A model generated the notes under the pieces. The model was not told the DNA's origin. It saw only the letters and a list, made by a program, of their open reading frames with translations, and did no database searches. DNA of 64,000 bases from Icerya purchasi (lineage: Eukaryota; Arthropoda; Insecta; Hemiptera; Monophlebidae), in NCBI GenBank assembly GCA_039619475.1, contig CM077116.1, positions 35,103,183 through 35,167,182 of the forward strand, in the 5' to 3' direction. The position numbers and the translations under genes are program-made. Below are positions 32,899 to 46,110 of this stretch, piece by piece (positions within the stretch are counted from its first letter, which is position 1; every line of letters starts with the position of its first letter).

Positions 32899-33895
32899 CA
32901 GGGCCGGCCTTAATTATCTAGGCGCCGCGAGCGAGCCATTTATTTGGCGCCCTTTATTATTTTATATTATAATTTTCAAAAACTTATTTTGAATTTGGTA
33001 CCATATTTTTTATTGAATTTAATATAATACAAAACAAAAAAAAATTATTTATCATTATTATTATTAATAATATTTTTTACCGATTCGTTCTCTGTGCAAT
33101 GTAGCTGTATTGTCTGTCAGCTGGTCACTAAACATTTAATGAAAAACAAAAATTAAACAACTAAAACATAACTTTTTTGGCTTTTTGGTCAGCAAACTCT
33201 CCGATAGGACTGGAAAAATTTAGGTTTTCTGAAACTTGATTTTCAATGGACAGCAAGGTCAAACTGGTTAATCTTGTTTGAGACATTGCGGACAGCAAGT
33301 ACGTTTTTATCGATTTTAGTTTGGAAGAACTACGTTCGCCTCTTGCAATAGTCACTGATATTGTTAACAGAATACGCAACGTTATCCGGGTGTTCGGATA
33401 TAACTCTTGAAAGTTGTGCTTTTTGAATTTGAACGAAGCGGATGATGATAGTGAGGAGAAAAAAAAACGTCAAAGAATATTATTTACCAGAGACTGATTC
33501 AGCAACGAACGCGAAATAACCAGCGAATCACTACACTCACCAGACATCAATTTTCGTAAAAAAAAAAAAAAGATAATTTTCTAACTTATGAGCTTTAACG
33601 CGAAAACGCAACACATTTACTAATGGACCACATTCGTCTAATTCCCTACACTGGTGGTCAATGAGGAATGTAACAAACGACAAAATTGGCAGGTCGTGTT
33701 AGATTTGCTGAATATTCGAACCCACTCCTACAAGATAAGTCCATAAAAGTTAATGCACTAAATTTAGTTTTTCTTTAAACTCATGTAGATGGGTGTTCAA
33801 ATTCAGTGGTTAAGCAAACACCACGCGCGCAGCGCCCCCTGTACGCTGGCGTCCTGGGCGACCGCCCGGCTCGCCCTACCCTAAAGTCAGCCCTG
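32899..33895 (-). mobile_element. hAT transposon, deleted copy with intact ends and 8-bp target duplication
   Basis: The left end CAGGGCCGGCCTTA and the reverse-complemented right end CAGGGCTGACTTTA form a terminal inverted repeat of about 14 bp. Both are flanked by ATAATAAT (32891-32898 and 33896-33903). The element is 997 bp and keeps the C-terminal end of a transposase on the minus strand, so it is an internally deleted derivative. The ends are GC-rich (GGCGCC near the left, CGCGCGC near the right). It is inserted in A/T-rich repeat sequence next to a LINE tail. Confidence 0.88.
33161..33379 (-). pseudogene. hAT transposase C-terminal dimerisation-region remnant
   Basis: The 72-codon frame reads RILLTISVTIARGERSSSKL, then KTYLLSAMSQTRLTSLTLLSIE and a Phe-Ala-Asp-Gln-Lys-Ala-Lys-Lys-Val end. 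Pattern and order match the C-terminal hAT dimerisation region (zinc-finger MYM-type-1-like transposases). Catalytic residues are absent. Confidence 0.75.
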
Positions 33896-33903
33896 ATAAT
33901 AAT

Positions 33904-34110
33904 CAAATCAAATCAAATCAAATATATTGCAAACATACATATATACATAGTTACTTATAAATATTTATGTTATTTTTAAATCGCAAATGCGCTCGAAAGC
34001 GCGAGTAGCGAAAGTGGTTTTGCGTGTACATGAACTACATCAATGTGCCTAATACTAATCAAAGTAATTTTATAACAATAACAATAATTGCGGAAATAAT
34101 GTATAGAATC
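33904..34110 (-). repeat. LINE 3' UTR and TTTGA-type tail
   Basis: On the minus strand CGCTACTCGCGCTTTCGAGCG and ATTTGCGATTTTTAAA-like sequence precede a (TTTGA)n-like tail (plus AATCAAATCAAATC at 33901-33925). The same hairpin-containing segment is at 3922-3950 (plus). The hAT element is inserted at the tail end. Confidence 0.5.
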
Positions 34111-34548
34111 GCAGTATTTAAAAGTTTACTTCACGAGTTATCAGAAACTTAAAATGGTAAACAATATTTCCACTTTTCTTCTTCAATACCCAAATACAGA
34201 AGTTAACAACTCATGATATATCTATTAAGTGGAACGGAACAACCAAGTGAGAGTACAACCGAAAACCATGCTTGAATATCTTTCGTCTATAAATTCCGGT
34301 GTCACCCGATTTATCCGATATTGCCATTACGACAAGATATTAATTAAAATTTTATTCAAAATTATTAAGTAAAAAATTGTAATTCCAAAAAAAAAAGAAA
34401 AATTTTAAAGCTGCCGCCATATTTATTTTTACTACAGAATAAATAATCAGGTGACATTTGTAACTTATCACTGTTCGTGTTTTTCATCGTTTTTTGCATA
34501 GTCCGTCATTTAATTTGAAACTTTTAGATGCCGCCAATATACATATAA

Positions 34549-34579
<31 letters not shown>

Positions 34580-36109
34580 TATATGGGTAAACTAATTTCA
34601 AGACATTTTTGGAAAAATGACCGTTAGCGGGCAAATTTCGAGAAATTAAATTCCAAAGTAATTTCTCCGTCAATTAAAATCGTCGGCTATTCTCGGGATT
34701 CCTTTCCATTATGGTTAAGTGTACACGCGACGAAAACTTGCTCGTTTGACCGATAATTTATTAAACTCGCGAAACTTTCGATCCATTTGCATTATTAAAT
34801 TTGAAGTTTGATGCTGCCGATTAAAAATTAGATTGCGAACTTTTTATTTTTCGGATAATGGGCGAGAAGGAGACAGAAAAAAATGGCCTCTTTTAGTTGT
34901 GAAACTAGCCTAGCTAAAAGTCTGTAGTAAGATTTCCGGCTTCTTTATTAGGAGGGACACGAAATAGCCTTCGGTCAAAGACTTCTTAGTATGATTGTGT
35001 GTATTTCGTTTTTTTCTTTTTAGATTTCAAACCATTCAGTTAAATAAAGCGTGTAATTTTAACAGCTGAAGGCGCGCTTTTATAAAACTAAAAAAATCAT
35101 TTTCTGCCCGGTGTTTGCCCTGCTGGTGAAGTTTGCTGTTATATATTTTATTCTCTACAGTTTGCCGAATACACCTGGAGTGTTGCCTTTTAGCGAGAAC
35201 GTTTGCAGGAAAAATCTGGCACGAAGACTAAGCTGAAAAATGTCTGCTCGAAGATGAAAAAAATGTTTTCTTGCTTGCACGCGTTCAACTTACTAACTAC
35301 AGTTTTTACGGTTCGTGGAATAAGATGTAGGCTAGTTCTTGGAGAATTCCATTAGGGCAGTAGTTGCGCCTCTCAACATGGTAAATCTTAATCAGGTGAA
35401 GCGTGTTACCGTTTTAACTTTTTCCTTCTAGTTTTGATGGCTCGCGTGAAAGCTCTCACGATCCGTTCGTTTTTGCAGTAATGCGTGCCTGCGTTCCGGC
35501 AAACATTAGCGATTATATTCCCCATACAGACTAAAACAACAGATATTTTTCCTGCCGCCACGTATTGTCTAATAAAAAAGTTGTACTTAACTAATGGACA
35601 CTGCATTGTCGAACCAAGTTAATATTCCGCCTCTGCTAGTGTTTCGCAGAAAGTATTCCGAAATTTGTCTTACTCCCTACACCCCAGGCGTGATCGATCA
35701 CAATTATTCGATAGTACGCGCATACATTTGCGTTCGACATTAATTTTCCGATTGCTTGTTTTTCTTATACGTCTGTCTGGAAACAATTGACTGGCGTCTA
35801 AAGAGCAATACACAGCGATAAAACTAAGGATTTCGCCGTATCTTTGTTTAAACAGAAACATTACTCTTTACGTAAATGGCATAAAAAAAACAACTTTGAT
35901 TCACATTTGGACAACAGTTCTGTTATTATCATCTATACCGAAATCAAGATAAATTAGTATTCGTTCAGTCAAACGATTGAAAATAAAATTTTCTATTTAT
36001 AATGCCATCCAAGTTTATAGTATCGCATTATTCGGTTCGATTAAGAATTCGACTTCTGTATGAAAGTCGAAAATTTTCTGCCGGATTAGCCGCTCTCTTT
36101 GCCAAATTA
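34111..36109. other. About 2 kb without recognisable gene or repeat
   Basis: A (TA)n tract at about 34553-34580 and short frames without motifs. Somewhat less AT-rich than the LINE regions; could be single-copy intergenic DNA. Confidence 0.45.
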
Positions 36110-38675
36110 ACCATTTAGATCTGCGAATAAAAGTCCTAACCCAATTTCCCAGATCATTAGAAACCAATATAGATGTACTGACGAAAATAATATTAAAAGC
36201 TGCCGAAACGGCAATTCCGAGATCGACTTCAAGGAAACGTACGCGTAGGGTATCCCGTGGGGTGTGAAAAGATCATAATTGCTATAGCGTAGAGGAAACA
36301 AGCTCTAAGAAAATATAAAATAACCACACTACAAGAGCACTTGATTGAGTTTAAAACACATCGTGCAGCCGCGAGAAACCTTATTCGGTATGGAAAAATT
36401 TTACAGAGTCTATAACCCAAACGACAAATAACCACAGTATGCGGAAGAAAATCAAATCTACAAATTGAACGTCTAACGCCCTTAAAAATCCAACGATAAA
36501 TGATAATGAAAAATAAATTACCGATCACCAACAAGTGGTCAACCATTTTGCGATGTACTTCTCCACCGAATCATCAGTGTAAAAACATATACGAGAGAGT
36601 TTCAGGAGCTAAAAGAGCATATAAAGCAAAATAAAGTGGAATTCAAAACTGACGATAATGAATCTTTTAACCGTCCTTTCACTTATAATGGCCTCGAATT
36701 CCAACTTAAACTTCATACAAGGAATAGTGCACCTGATCAAATCTACCGTTATATGATCAAACAGGCGTCGCAATACGCTAAAGAATTACTAATTAGACGT
36801 ACACAATGAAATATGGGATACCGGCGTTATAAAAAAAATCTAGAAGGTTGCGATGATTGTACCAATCCTAAAACTTAATAAAGATCCATATTCGCCGCAG
36901 AGTTACCAGCATCCTTAATAATAACATTATCAAAAATAGTTTTAAAAAATAGTCAGCAGACCCTCCTATATTTGTTCGAATCTAATTATCGCCTATGCAA
37001 GCTGTGAAGGACGCAGGTCGAAATCGATTATCAGCCATTTGATTGGTTCACAAAGACAAATTGTATCAGTCTTTCATCGCCGATACCACGTGTACTCAGT
37101 GTTCTTCGATTTAGAAGAGCCATTCGACCGGGTTCCGAGGTTTTTATTGCGTCAGAAATTAAGAGCGATACATTCAAAGCTTTCTTACCGAACGATTAAT
37201 ACAATTAAGAATCGGTTCAGCAATCTCAGAACCCATCTCTATCGATAATGGAGTTCCGCAGAGCTCTGCGTTAAGTGCGGTCCTATTTATATTATACATT
37301 AATGATACCGCTGACTGTATCAAAATCTCCAGTAGTAGGCAGACTATACATCGATGAACTTAATATATCTCTATCTTCCGATAATCCTTCTCTAGCTAAA
37401 TCCTTATTACGAAAACCAATTAATGAACTAAATAAATGGTCTGAGAACAACGGATTAGTGTTTTCCATTCAAAAATCTATATGTGTTGATTTCCATCGAA
37501 AATGCCAACCTCAAAACCAAATATAACTATTCCTGAAAGAATCGCAACTCCAGTTTAAATCATCAGCAACTTTCCTCAGAATATCGCTAGATTTCTCGTT
37601 GACATGAGGATACCATGTAACTAACCTAAAGTCAAAATTTCATCATTCCTTACATATAATGAAATTTTTATCCAACCGTAATTTCAATATCCATCCAAAA
37701 TTACTACTAAACATAACATTAATCCTCAGTAAAATTAATTATGCATGTCAGGTGCACTCATCAGCAAAGAAATCCGTATTAAAAATACTTGATCCAATAC
37801 AGACTTGTACAGGTAAATTGTCTCCAGCAGCGTGCACTTACGAAAGTGATAATGAACTAGTATGGGTCCGTTTAAGTGATGCATGTTCGGTCCTAGATGT
37901 AGAAATGTTTACCATTCTGTTCTGTCTCCAGGAGTACTACAATTCCAAATCTCAACGGAAAAAGATATTGATTATAACAGATTCTCTGACAAGTCTACAA
38001 GGTAATAATGCAGAAGAATCAATCGCGCAAAAAATTCAAGGGACTCTGCTTTGCTAGACCAAAAGGACTACCAGGTCTCTCTGTAGATCCCTGCACATAC
38101 TCAGATCTCAGGGAATAAGCGCGCGAATCTAGAAACTCGGTCTGCTATATTATCCCCGATACCGCATAAATCTCAAGGTCTAACAACACTTGATACGTTT
38201 CTACGAGAAAGAACAACTGAGCAGTGGAGCAAAGAATATATGTCAAAGACTACGTTCTTACGCCAAATAAAGCCGATGATCGAATTATGGTGGCCGCTGA
38301 TTAATAGCCCGCGTGTGTCGAATACACAATGATCAATCGGCTAAGAATAGGACATATAAAAGTCATGACCAGATACTGTAAAGGATAACTCCCCCCTAAA
38401 ACATGTCCGTACTGTGCTGAATTGAAATATCCGTCAGTACAATATATAATCGAATGCCGCAGTTTTAATGCAGTCCGCTCAAGCACTTTCATATCGTTAG
38501 CAAAAATATTAAACAACAAATAATCGTATAACACCTTGAAGAAGTACATTCAGGATGGCGGACTGTTGTTAGGGGGTCTTTAAGTAGCCTAGGCAACTCC
38601 CACCGTGATAACACCCCAGAAGTTAAAAACGGTAATTTAATGTAAAAAAAAAAAAAAAAAGAAAAAGAAAAAAAG
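36110..38675 (+). pseudogene. R1/I-like LINE ORF2, decayed, endonuclease end to A-tail
   Basis: On the plus strand, in order: a pre-RT segment with AAETAIPRST (about 36190), RT segments SVFFDLEEPFDRVPRF (about 37105) and SAVLFILYINDTADC (about 37275), an LYIDDLNISLSSDN motif with the palm Asp-Asp (about 37340-37380), LNKWSENNGLVFSIQKS (about 37430), RNase H pieces with LIITDSLTSLQ (about 37975), WSKEYMSKTTFL (about 38225), and a C-terminal knuckle CPYCAELKYPSVQYIIEC (about 38402-38458). It ends with an A17 tail at 38644-38660. There are many stops and frameshifts, but the domain order is complete from RT to tail. Confidence 0.75.
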
Positions 38676-40883
38676 AGATATGCCATACGATAATGTCGCT
38701 ACAAGTTTTGCCTGCAAAATAATCTGATTCTATCCTTTTTTTTTATCGTTTTTGTAGGTCCGTTAAATTTCGAATAGCTTCTAAATATTTTAATAACTTA
38801 TCCTCAGAAGGAAATGCGATTTTAAAACTCATTTATCGCCATTAAAGTGCCGCAGCTGTTAATAATAAAATGAGAAAAAAAAATTTAATCGTTTTCTACA
38901 ACTAAAAAACCGCATAAAAATCAGTTTCCGTCGATTATCGTCGTCGAAGTAATTGAGGAGAAAAGTATAATTCTTCCCCGTGCAAAAAGATAACTGCGTT
39001 CAAAATGTACATTTGTGGCTGCAAAAGTGAAAAAATAATGAAAACGAAAAGGGGTCTTTTTGGAGCGGTCGAATTTTCTTGCGTTTTTTTTCTTTTCAAT
39101 GTAAGTAATAAGTCAACTCTAACTTTCCCGTTCCGGAGCGCGAAAGGGTTGTTTAAATTGTCATGGGGAATACAATATATAGCGTGTAAAGTTACCGGTC
39201 ATTAATTAGTAATAAACCCTTTTTGGAAACCGCAAACTGTCAGAGGTCGAAGTAATGCATCATTAATTACTTTCCAGGTCCGATTTCGAATCGATATGTA
39301 CATATAGTTCCGTATAAAATGCTTTAATCAGTGACAGTAATTAATCGAAATGTTCTCACCTACGATGTTTGTTATTCTCTGTAGACTATATTCGAATGTT
39401 CAATTTAAAGTTTTTAAAATAAATAATTTGCGCACTAAAAATATGATTCAGCGGTTTCTATATCAGGAACTTCAGTAAATCTCTGAAATATTGCTGCTTA
39501 AATTCTAAGTGATTCTAGATTTAAGGATTTTTGCGCACACTTTCCTCACTAATCGGCATCACTGAAAATCGCATGCGGTTATAGATCAGATAAGTTAAAA
39601 TAAATAAAAAACATTATTCCGGGACGACAATTCTATTCCAATTCGGATAAAATCGAACTGCCAACGGATCGCTCTTAGATATCCAAGACGAACAGAAACA
39701 CAGAATCTTCCTCGACACTGGCGAACTTATTTGCTTCGAATGTACTAAGACAAAGTGATTTTCAATATTAAATTGGATGATTTTGTAACTCCAGGTACCT
39801 CAATCACTCTTTTAACGGAGTCATTGCCGGCTTTCCTTCACCTTCTCAATTTTGCTCTCGGTTCAGCTGTTCAGCACTTATTGTAACAATGCGTTTCTTA
39901 TTCTATTAATACAAGTAATTTCCGCCAACTCTCAAGGGGATATATCAAACAAACACAAAAAGTGTTCAAATTTCGTTCCCAAATTTTTTCTTACTGATAG
40001 GTAGTGTGTTAATTATGATAAAAACCCTCTTCCAAGAAACACGTTAAGCGGCATCGGGGGTAACGAAACGGCGACTGTTCCCTTAAAGTAATAATCGCGA
40101 GACTTCGCAACGCTGTAGCACCGCTAAAAATGACTCGGAACACGTCTGCGAGCAATCTTCGCGATTATTCTCCTTACTTAAAATGCTGGTACATCTATCA
40201 TTCGCATTCCGTATTAATTCTCTATTCTCTAAATATGCATCGTGAAATATCAGGAACTGCAATGGTTTTTTTCTACTCTTAGGAGATCTCGAAAATTCTC
40301 ATTTTAACGCCCAGTTATATGCCTTCCAGAAACGCGCTTGAAGTTTAACTAACGCTGTATTATTCCATTGTATATCGTATAATCAAAAATTATATCTATG
40401 TTCGTGGAAATTCCGGCCCACTCAGGTGTCATTTTAGCTGTAAGATGTGTAACCGATGTTTTCGAAAAACTTCTTTACACGGCAATCTCCAAATGTTAAC
40501 AGCGACTATTGACTCAGAAGAACCGATTACAACATGCACTTTCACTACAACATTTGAATGTTAACCACCTTTCCTCCATCACAGATCATCTACCAAAAGC
40601 GGGACCACTATTTTCACACTAGCTATGCAGTAACGTTTTCGTCCACACACACACACATTATATATTAACCATACTTTTGTTATTATCAGGCAGAAATTCA
40701 TGGACACCCAAATCACTCCATGCCGAAAATCAATTTATTTTTACAAAGCCGACTAGAAAAAAATTTTTCCCGCTCGGATTATTATCCACATTATTGATTT
40801 GTGATTCCGTCTTCCTTTGGAATATCTCGTACCGCTAAAACAAAAGAGAAAAAATCGTTCTACGTACTTGCCTAGCATAAATT
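38676..40883. other. About 2.2 kb without recognisable gene or repeat
   Basis: No open frame above 70 codons, no inverted or tandem repeats that I could see. Possible single-copy intergenic DNA. Confidence 0.4.
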
Positions 40884-41024
40884 AGAAGAGATTTTTTTTG
40901 GGATAAAGAACTGCGAGGAGAACGGTATTTTGAAGATGTTAAGAGGGACTTCAAGACAATGAAAAGACGGATGTTTAAGAATTTGAAAGGTAATGCCATC
41001 AAGACCAGGTGTGGAGATTGAAAA
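40884..41024 (-). repeat. LINE RT fragment, near-identical inverted copy of 55827-55967
   Basis: 141 bp that match 55827-55967 in reverse complement with one mismatch by eye. The sense (minus) strand encodes PGLDGITFQILKHPS, the start of the reverse transcriptase domain. The flanks of the two copies are unrelated. Confidence 0.8.
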
Positions 41025-43106
41025 AACGATCAAGTGCCCGATGTACAGACTGTGACTTTAAAAAAAGAAGGGGAGGCCGAACATGCAATACATCATATGC
41101 AGATAGTGGACTAATAATAATTTCTGGTAAGCTGCAAATGTAGAATGAAGATTAACGTTTAAGAAAGTCATGAATGTTGAAAGGGGATATGGCACTAGAT
41201 CACTAAAAATGAAGATGATATTCTAATCTTGCGTTTCTTATAAACAAAAATAGAAGCGGTAACGTGGAAATTAAGAAAAATAAATAAAAAAAAATATTCT
41301 ATTGACAAAAAGCTTATTAAACCACTTAAAAAGAATGCCCAACGATAGCAGCCTAAGTTAAATCGCTGATTAAAGTTATTTCATGTGAAACTTGGACATT
41401 AAATTATGACGAAGCGAAGAAAATGAAGGAAATATGGCGCCATAATGAAATGACAAAAACCACGTAAATTGGGAAAATCAAAAATGTTTAAATATCGAAT
41501 AAATTAGAACATAAAAAGAAAACAATTATTGTTAAATAAAACAAGAACCGAAAAAAAAATGTCGATGGGAAATACCGAGAAATCCAGTGCCTGACGAAGA
41601 CGAATTTGATAACGGGAATAAAATTAACGTTGCTTGGTCAATAATATTCTAAAACCAAATGGTTTTCAGTTCTTCGCGGATGGATATATCTTCTGTTTTC
41701 AGTGCAAACGTCATTTAATAGTTCGCGATATATTATGTTGGGTTTGTTTTTATTGATTTTAATTTTTGATCGGAATAATCTTCTCTTTTTGTTTCCTTTT
41801 GATCAGTCGAGTTTCTGTTCTTAAACCTGGATATATTTAGCAATTTCAGTGCTCAGTTCTAGTGCTAAAGTACAGCTTAGTGTTACAGGATACCTTTAGC
41901 ACAGCTGCGGGAGGAACGTATTACTTTTTTGAATTTACTTTTTGCCTCACTCATGTATTCATAGAATCCGCGAGTCAAATTCCCCCTTGTTTCGATACCT
42001 ATGTGTTCTGATTTGGTATTAAGCCTGATTTTACCGTCTATATTAATTTCCTCTTACCCCTTTTCCTCTAAGATTCCCTTTAATCTTTATACTCGTTATC
42101 TTAGGTTGAGTAAATTGTTATCCTCTTCCTTTTTTTACACTTGCTCGTTGACCCATCGCCCCCCCCCCTCGATTTCCACCCAACTTTCCTTTTCGCTTTA
42201 TTATTTTCTCCCTTTCTCTCTCTTATATTTTGCAACTCCTTCACCGCATGTTTGATAGGTAACCATCTGCGCTGATAAGCCCAAAATAGAAGGAATAAAA
42301 AAAAAAACTCTCTGTACCTGGGGGCACAGGGCAAAGTGAAACTTCAAAGGCGTTTTTCCCAACTTCGATTTGAGATTATAGTATTAGTACCAAATTTACC
42401 ATTAGTAAGAAATAATTGGGGAGATCTGTGGTTCTTATAAATACATATCTATAAAGTTTCATTTAAAAAAAAAAAAAAAAAAAATTAATGTATTTGTTTT
42501 ACTAATGTTTTCATTGATTGCTGAATTCTATGAAACATACAAAATAGGCTTTTATGATAATTAAAATATTATGAAATGTAAGTTTCGATTTTGTACAACT
42601 ATTACGTAGAAAAGGAGCGGACTGTCTGTTATCTTTCTTTGATTTGTAACGAGTAAGATAGAGAGCACGCTACTCGTATACGTGTAACGGAGAGAGACGA
42701 GCTCGTGAGTGTAAGACACGGTAAGCAACAGTACAGGGAAGAGCGTGGGGGGGGGGGAGCCCGACTACGAACGTCCGCACAAAAGAGAGTGTGAGGAGAA
42801 TAGGCCTGCCTCAGTTATTCATAACAGACGCTCGCTCGTTTGCGTGTGAACTGCCTATCTACGAGTATAAGGCAGGCCTAAAGAAGTTTCACTTCAAAAA
42901 GTCACTTTTCAGAGAAATTCGTAATCTCGTTCATAAAGAAAACTCTTGGAATAATCAGGAAGTTAAAATTATATTTTTAATCTAATATTAAATGATGAAC
43001 GGTCTTCGTTTTAAAATCGTAAATAAGAACGTCTAGAAAACTGAAATGCAAGCGTGGTGTCGGGACAAAGGCTGCTGTAAGAAACCTAGTCGGTTTTCTA
43101 AGCGGA

Positions 43107-43140
<34 letters not shown>

Positions 43141-44135
43141 GTAATTGTTTCCGATTAAACGATTCGCTTAATTTGTCATCATTTTGACTACAGAGCACAA
43201 CCGTTTTCCGGTAAATTTCTCTAATTTAACGTTAGCCAATTGACATTCACCGCATTGAGTAAATTAAAATTACCGGTTTTATTTGTAAGAAAATTTCATA
43301 TTAATTATAGAGAACCTTCTATTATTTTGGTTTTAAAAAATTAAAAAAAAAAAAAAACGTTAAAATAAGTATAAATTTTTGTAATTATATTTTAATACTT
43401 AAAACGTCACCTTTAAAATTAGAATGGAACGAGTAAAATTTCATTTGCAAAAGGAGATTTTCGAATTATTTAGGGTAACTGTTTAGGTCAGTGGTAAAAT
43501 TTTTGTCGGATGGTTGGACAAATACACGAGAAAGTGCTATTCGCTCGCAGTGTTCATAATTTAAAATTAATCCCATTAAATCGTATTAGCATTTTGTTGA
43601 TGTACGAAGTTATTAAAACATCGACAAATAACCGTAGGATAGAACAGTAGCGCTTACTGTTTTCTGCCTTGTATTCCGATCGATTAATAATTCGTTCTAA
43701 ACAGTGAATATCATCAATTCCGAATTAGATACCGATTTGCGACTTTAATTACTGTCCACAATTAATATCAGGTTAAGTAGTGAAGCTGCTACAAAATGAA
43801 TAAATGTAAATCGATAAGAGTTTTGTAAAATTTACTTACACGAAAATGTGAATAGCACGATCGGTATAATAATTTTCATCATTCTTCAGTAACTGAAACA
43901 AATAAATAGTTCTGCACCAAGAATAATTTCTCTCTTGACTTCCCGTAGCTGATTTTATGGAGGTTCTTAATGACTGTTCATCGCTAGAAAACAAAGAGGA
44001 AGAAGAAAACAATTCAAGACCACGAGTTGAATTTGATTATCTTTCTTCGGTGACCTATTTGTTTCCATTAGGTTAAACGTTTTTTCTGAATATGAATAAA
44101 ATGCTTTCCGATATAATTATTTACTTCGTTCGTAG
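41025..44135. other. About 3.1 kb spacer with no confirmed gene
   Basis: Contains C9 (about 42161) and G12 (about 42751) runs, an A20 run (42465-42484), an (ATA)n tract (43108-43140), and an inverted pair ATAGGCCTGCCT/AGGCAGGCCTA at about 42801 and 42870 next to GAAGTTTCACTTC. The last may be a transposon end, but no boundary could be set. Nothing else recognised. Confidence 0.4.
43108..43140. repeat. (TAA)n microsatellite
   Basis: Eleven TAA units; they create a Leu-rich frame on the minus strand that is not a gene. Confidence 0.9.
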
Positions 44136-45715
44136 TTTTTTTTTTTTTAATACGTTTATTTATTGTCGCTCAGCAGCTCTGGCTATTTGCGACGAATACA
44201 TAAAGTTTACATCTTATAAATAGATTACATAGCGATTGATTTTAAATATTTCATAGGATTTTACGACAGATTTAAATTTAAGTTAGTTTATATCTTATAT
44301 TATACAGTACAAAGAGGTTGACTTTAAATATTTTATGAGATCTTTAGAAACCAATTCATCATCGCTCAAAATGTCGTAGAGCGATTTTCCCTCGAGGTTG
44401 CAGCTTTTTTCTATGTTCCACATATTTTTTACATTTGCACAGTAGATGTTGTACGATAATATGATTTCGTTGCAAGTATGGCATTGAGGAGTTTGTGTTT
44501 TTTCTAAGATGTATCTATGCGTTATCGAACAATGACCAATTCGGAGACGTGCTAGAACGATTTCTTCTTGTCGATTGGTTCGATACGATGTTTCGCAATG
44601 TTGCAGTTCCTTTTTGATGAGAAATAATTTATTTGAACTTTGGGTTTGTTGCCATTCGGTTTGCCACTTTTTCTGAATGATTTTCCTAATTGATTTTGGT
44701 TAAAAACTTGTCCTCTTTTTTTTTGCCTTATTGATGCAAGAATTAGCGAGTTGAAAGGTAGAATACCATGGAGGTCGATCTGGCGAGTGGATGGTATAAA
44801 TAGGTTGAGTGTAATTCAATTCTGCAATTAATCCCATACACTGTATCGGAAATGGCTTTTGCATTCTGGATTTTTTATCATACTGTTGTACAAAGTTTGG
44901 GGAACATGTTCTTTTGGTTGGAAGGGTTTGTTGCGGTGTTAGCTGTTAATTTGACGAAGTGTTTTAGCGACAAGAGACGTCTTCTGAGTTTTAAGGGTAA
45001 AATATTACTCTCAGCGTGTAGACTAGCGATAGGACTGGTATGAAATGCACCTGCAATGAGGCGTAGAGCGGTCTTTTGTACTGGATTTAATTGTTCGAGA
45101 AGATTTGTCTTCGCGCTATTATACATATATAACTGATCCATAATCCAGCTTGGATAAAGTCAATGCCGTATATAGGTTTTTCAATGTTTTCCTGTCTCCG
45201 CCCCATTTTGATTTTTAGTACGTTTAGGGATTTATAAGTTTTTATTTTCAAGTTTTGTAAATGATGTTTCCAAGACAACTTGCGGTCAAATGTCATTCCA
45301 AGGATTTTTATGGACTCGCAGCTTGATATGGGAATATTGTTTAGCTTGATGTTACATTCGGGAGGAGCAGAACGTTTGTTGCTGAAGGTAATCGCTTTGG
45401 TTTTGCTTGTTGAAAAGGATAGCCCATTAGCTAGAGCCCATTCTTGCAGTTTATTGGTGGTGTTTTGTAAAGCGGTGTTCAAACTACATAAATTCGAAGA
45501 TGTCATATAGATGACTAGATCGTCGGCAAATACTTGATATTTAACTGGTGGTGCAACAAGCTTAGCTATGTCTGTTATACCTATGATGAATAAGGTAGGG
45601 CTGATTACCGATCCTTGTGGTGGTGTACCACTTTCTTGAATTCTCGGGGAAGATAAGATATCTTGGATTCGTACTTGGAATGTTCTAATTGATAAGAAAT
45701 TTTTTTATGAAGTAC
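44136..45715 (-). pseudogene. I/Jockey-like LINE, RT palm to A-tail, 5' truncated
   Basis: On the minus strand the copy starts inside the reverse transcriptase (FQVRIQDIL, then ESGTPPQGSVISPTLFI about 45590-45650), followed by KYQVFADDLVIYMTSSN with the catalytic Asp pair (about 45490-45540), SKTKAITFSNK and IKILGMTFDRKLSWKHH (about 45280-45400). A post-RT part (44878-45141) has LNPVQKTALRLIAGAFHTSPIASL. RNase H is not seen; the C-terminal part then reads ARLRIGHCSITHRYIL and QCHTCN (about 44470-44560). A 13-nt A-tail lies at 44136-44148. RT frames are open over more than 130 codons, so this is a moderately old copy. Confidence 0.8.
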
Positions 45716-45840
45716 AGTCTTAGCAATCTGTAAAGTTAATTTTAATCTCACGTAGGTGTACTACCAAAAAAGTTACACCCAGTGAACGTTATTTACTGGA
45801 CAGAGATCGCCCTTTATCAGTTAAATGTAGATACATATCC
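45716..45840. other. Short spacer
   Basis: Nothing recognised. Confidence 0.4.
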
Positions 45841-45920
45841 TGTTTGTTAATCTTTATAAATATAAAATAAATAAATTCCCCTTGTTAACGAACACAAAAA
45901 TAAATATAAATTAAATTTAC

Positions 45921-46054
45921 TTTAATAAATTAAAATAAATACCTGAATTTAAAGAAACGTTTCCGAACACCATTCAGTGTACTGTTTGTTGATAGCCGAT
46001 GATATAGTCCGAAAACGTGTCTTTAAATTGAAGTATTTATTTCAATTTATTAAA
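45921..46054. repeat. Inverted repeat with hammerhead-like core, possible Penelope-like terminal repeat
   Basis: Arms 45921-45968 and 46007-46054 pair over 48 bp with about six mismatches. Between and into the right arm runs CCGATGATATAGTCCGAAAA and then CGTGTC (45996-46021), which resembles the CUGAUGA...GAAAC...GUC arrangement of hammerhead ribozymes in Penelope-like elements. A related sequence is at 25110-25350. No reverse transcriptase of that class was found nearby. Confidence 0.4.
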
Positions 46055-46110
46055 ATGTAGATATTGTCACTTATTTTCGTTTGTTATTGAAGTAATTTAT
46101 TTTTTTGTAT

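Noticed and set aside
34111..36109. Host exon in the less AT-rich stretch
   Set aside because: Longest frames are about 65-70 codons with no conserved domain, and I could not identify a splice pattern joining them.
42290..42900. DNA transposon suggested by GTGAAACTTC near both ends
   Set aside because: Only about ten bases match and no target duplication was found, so boundaries cannot be supported.
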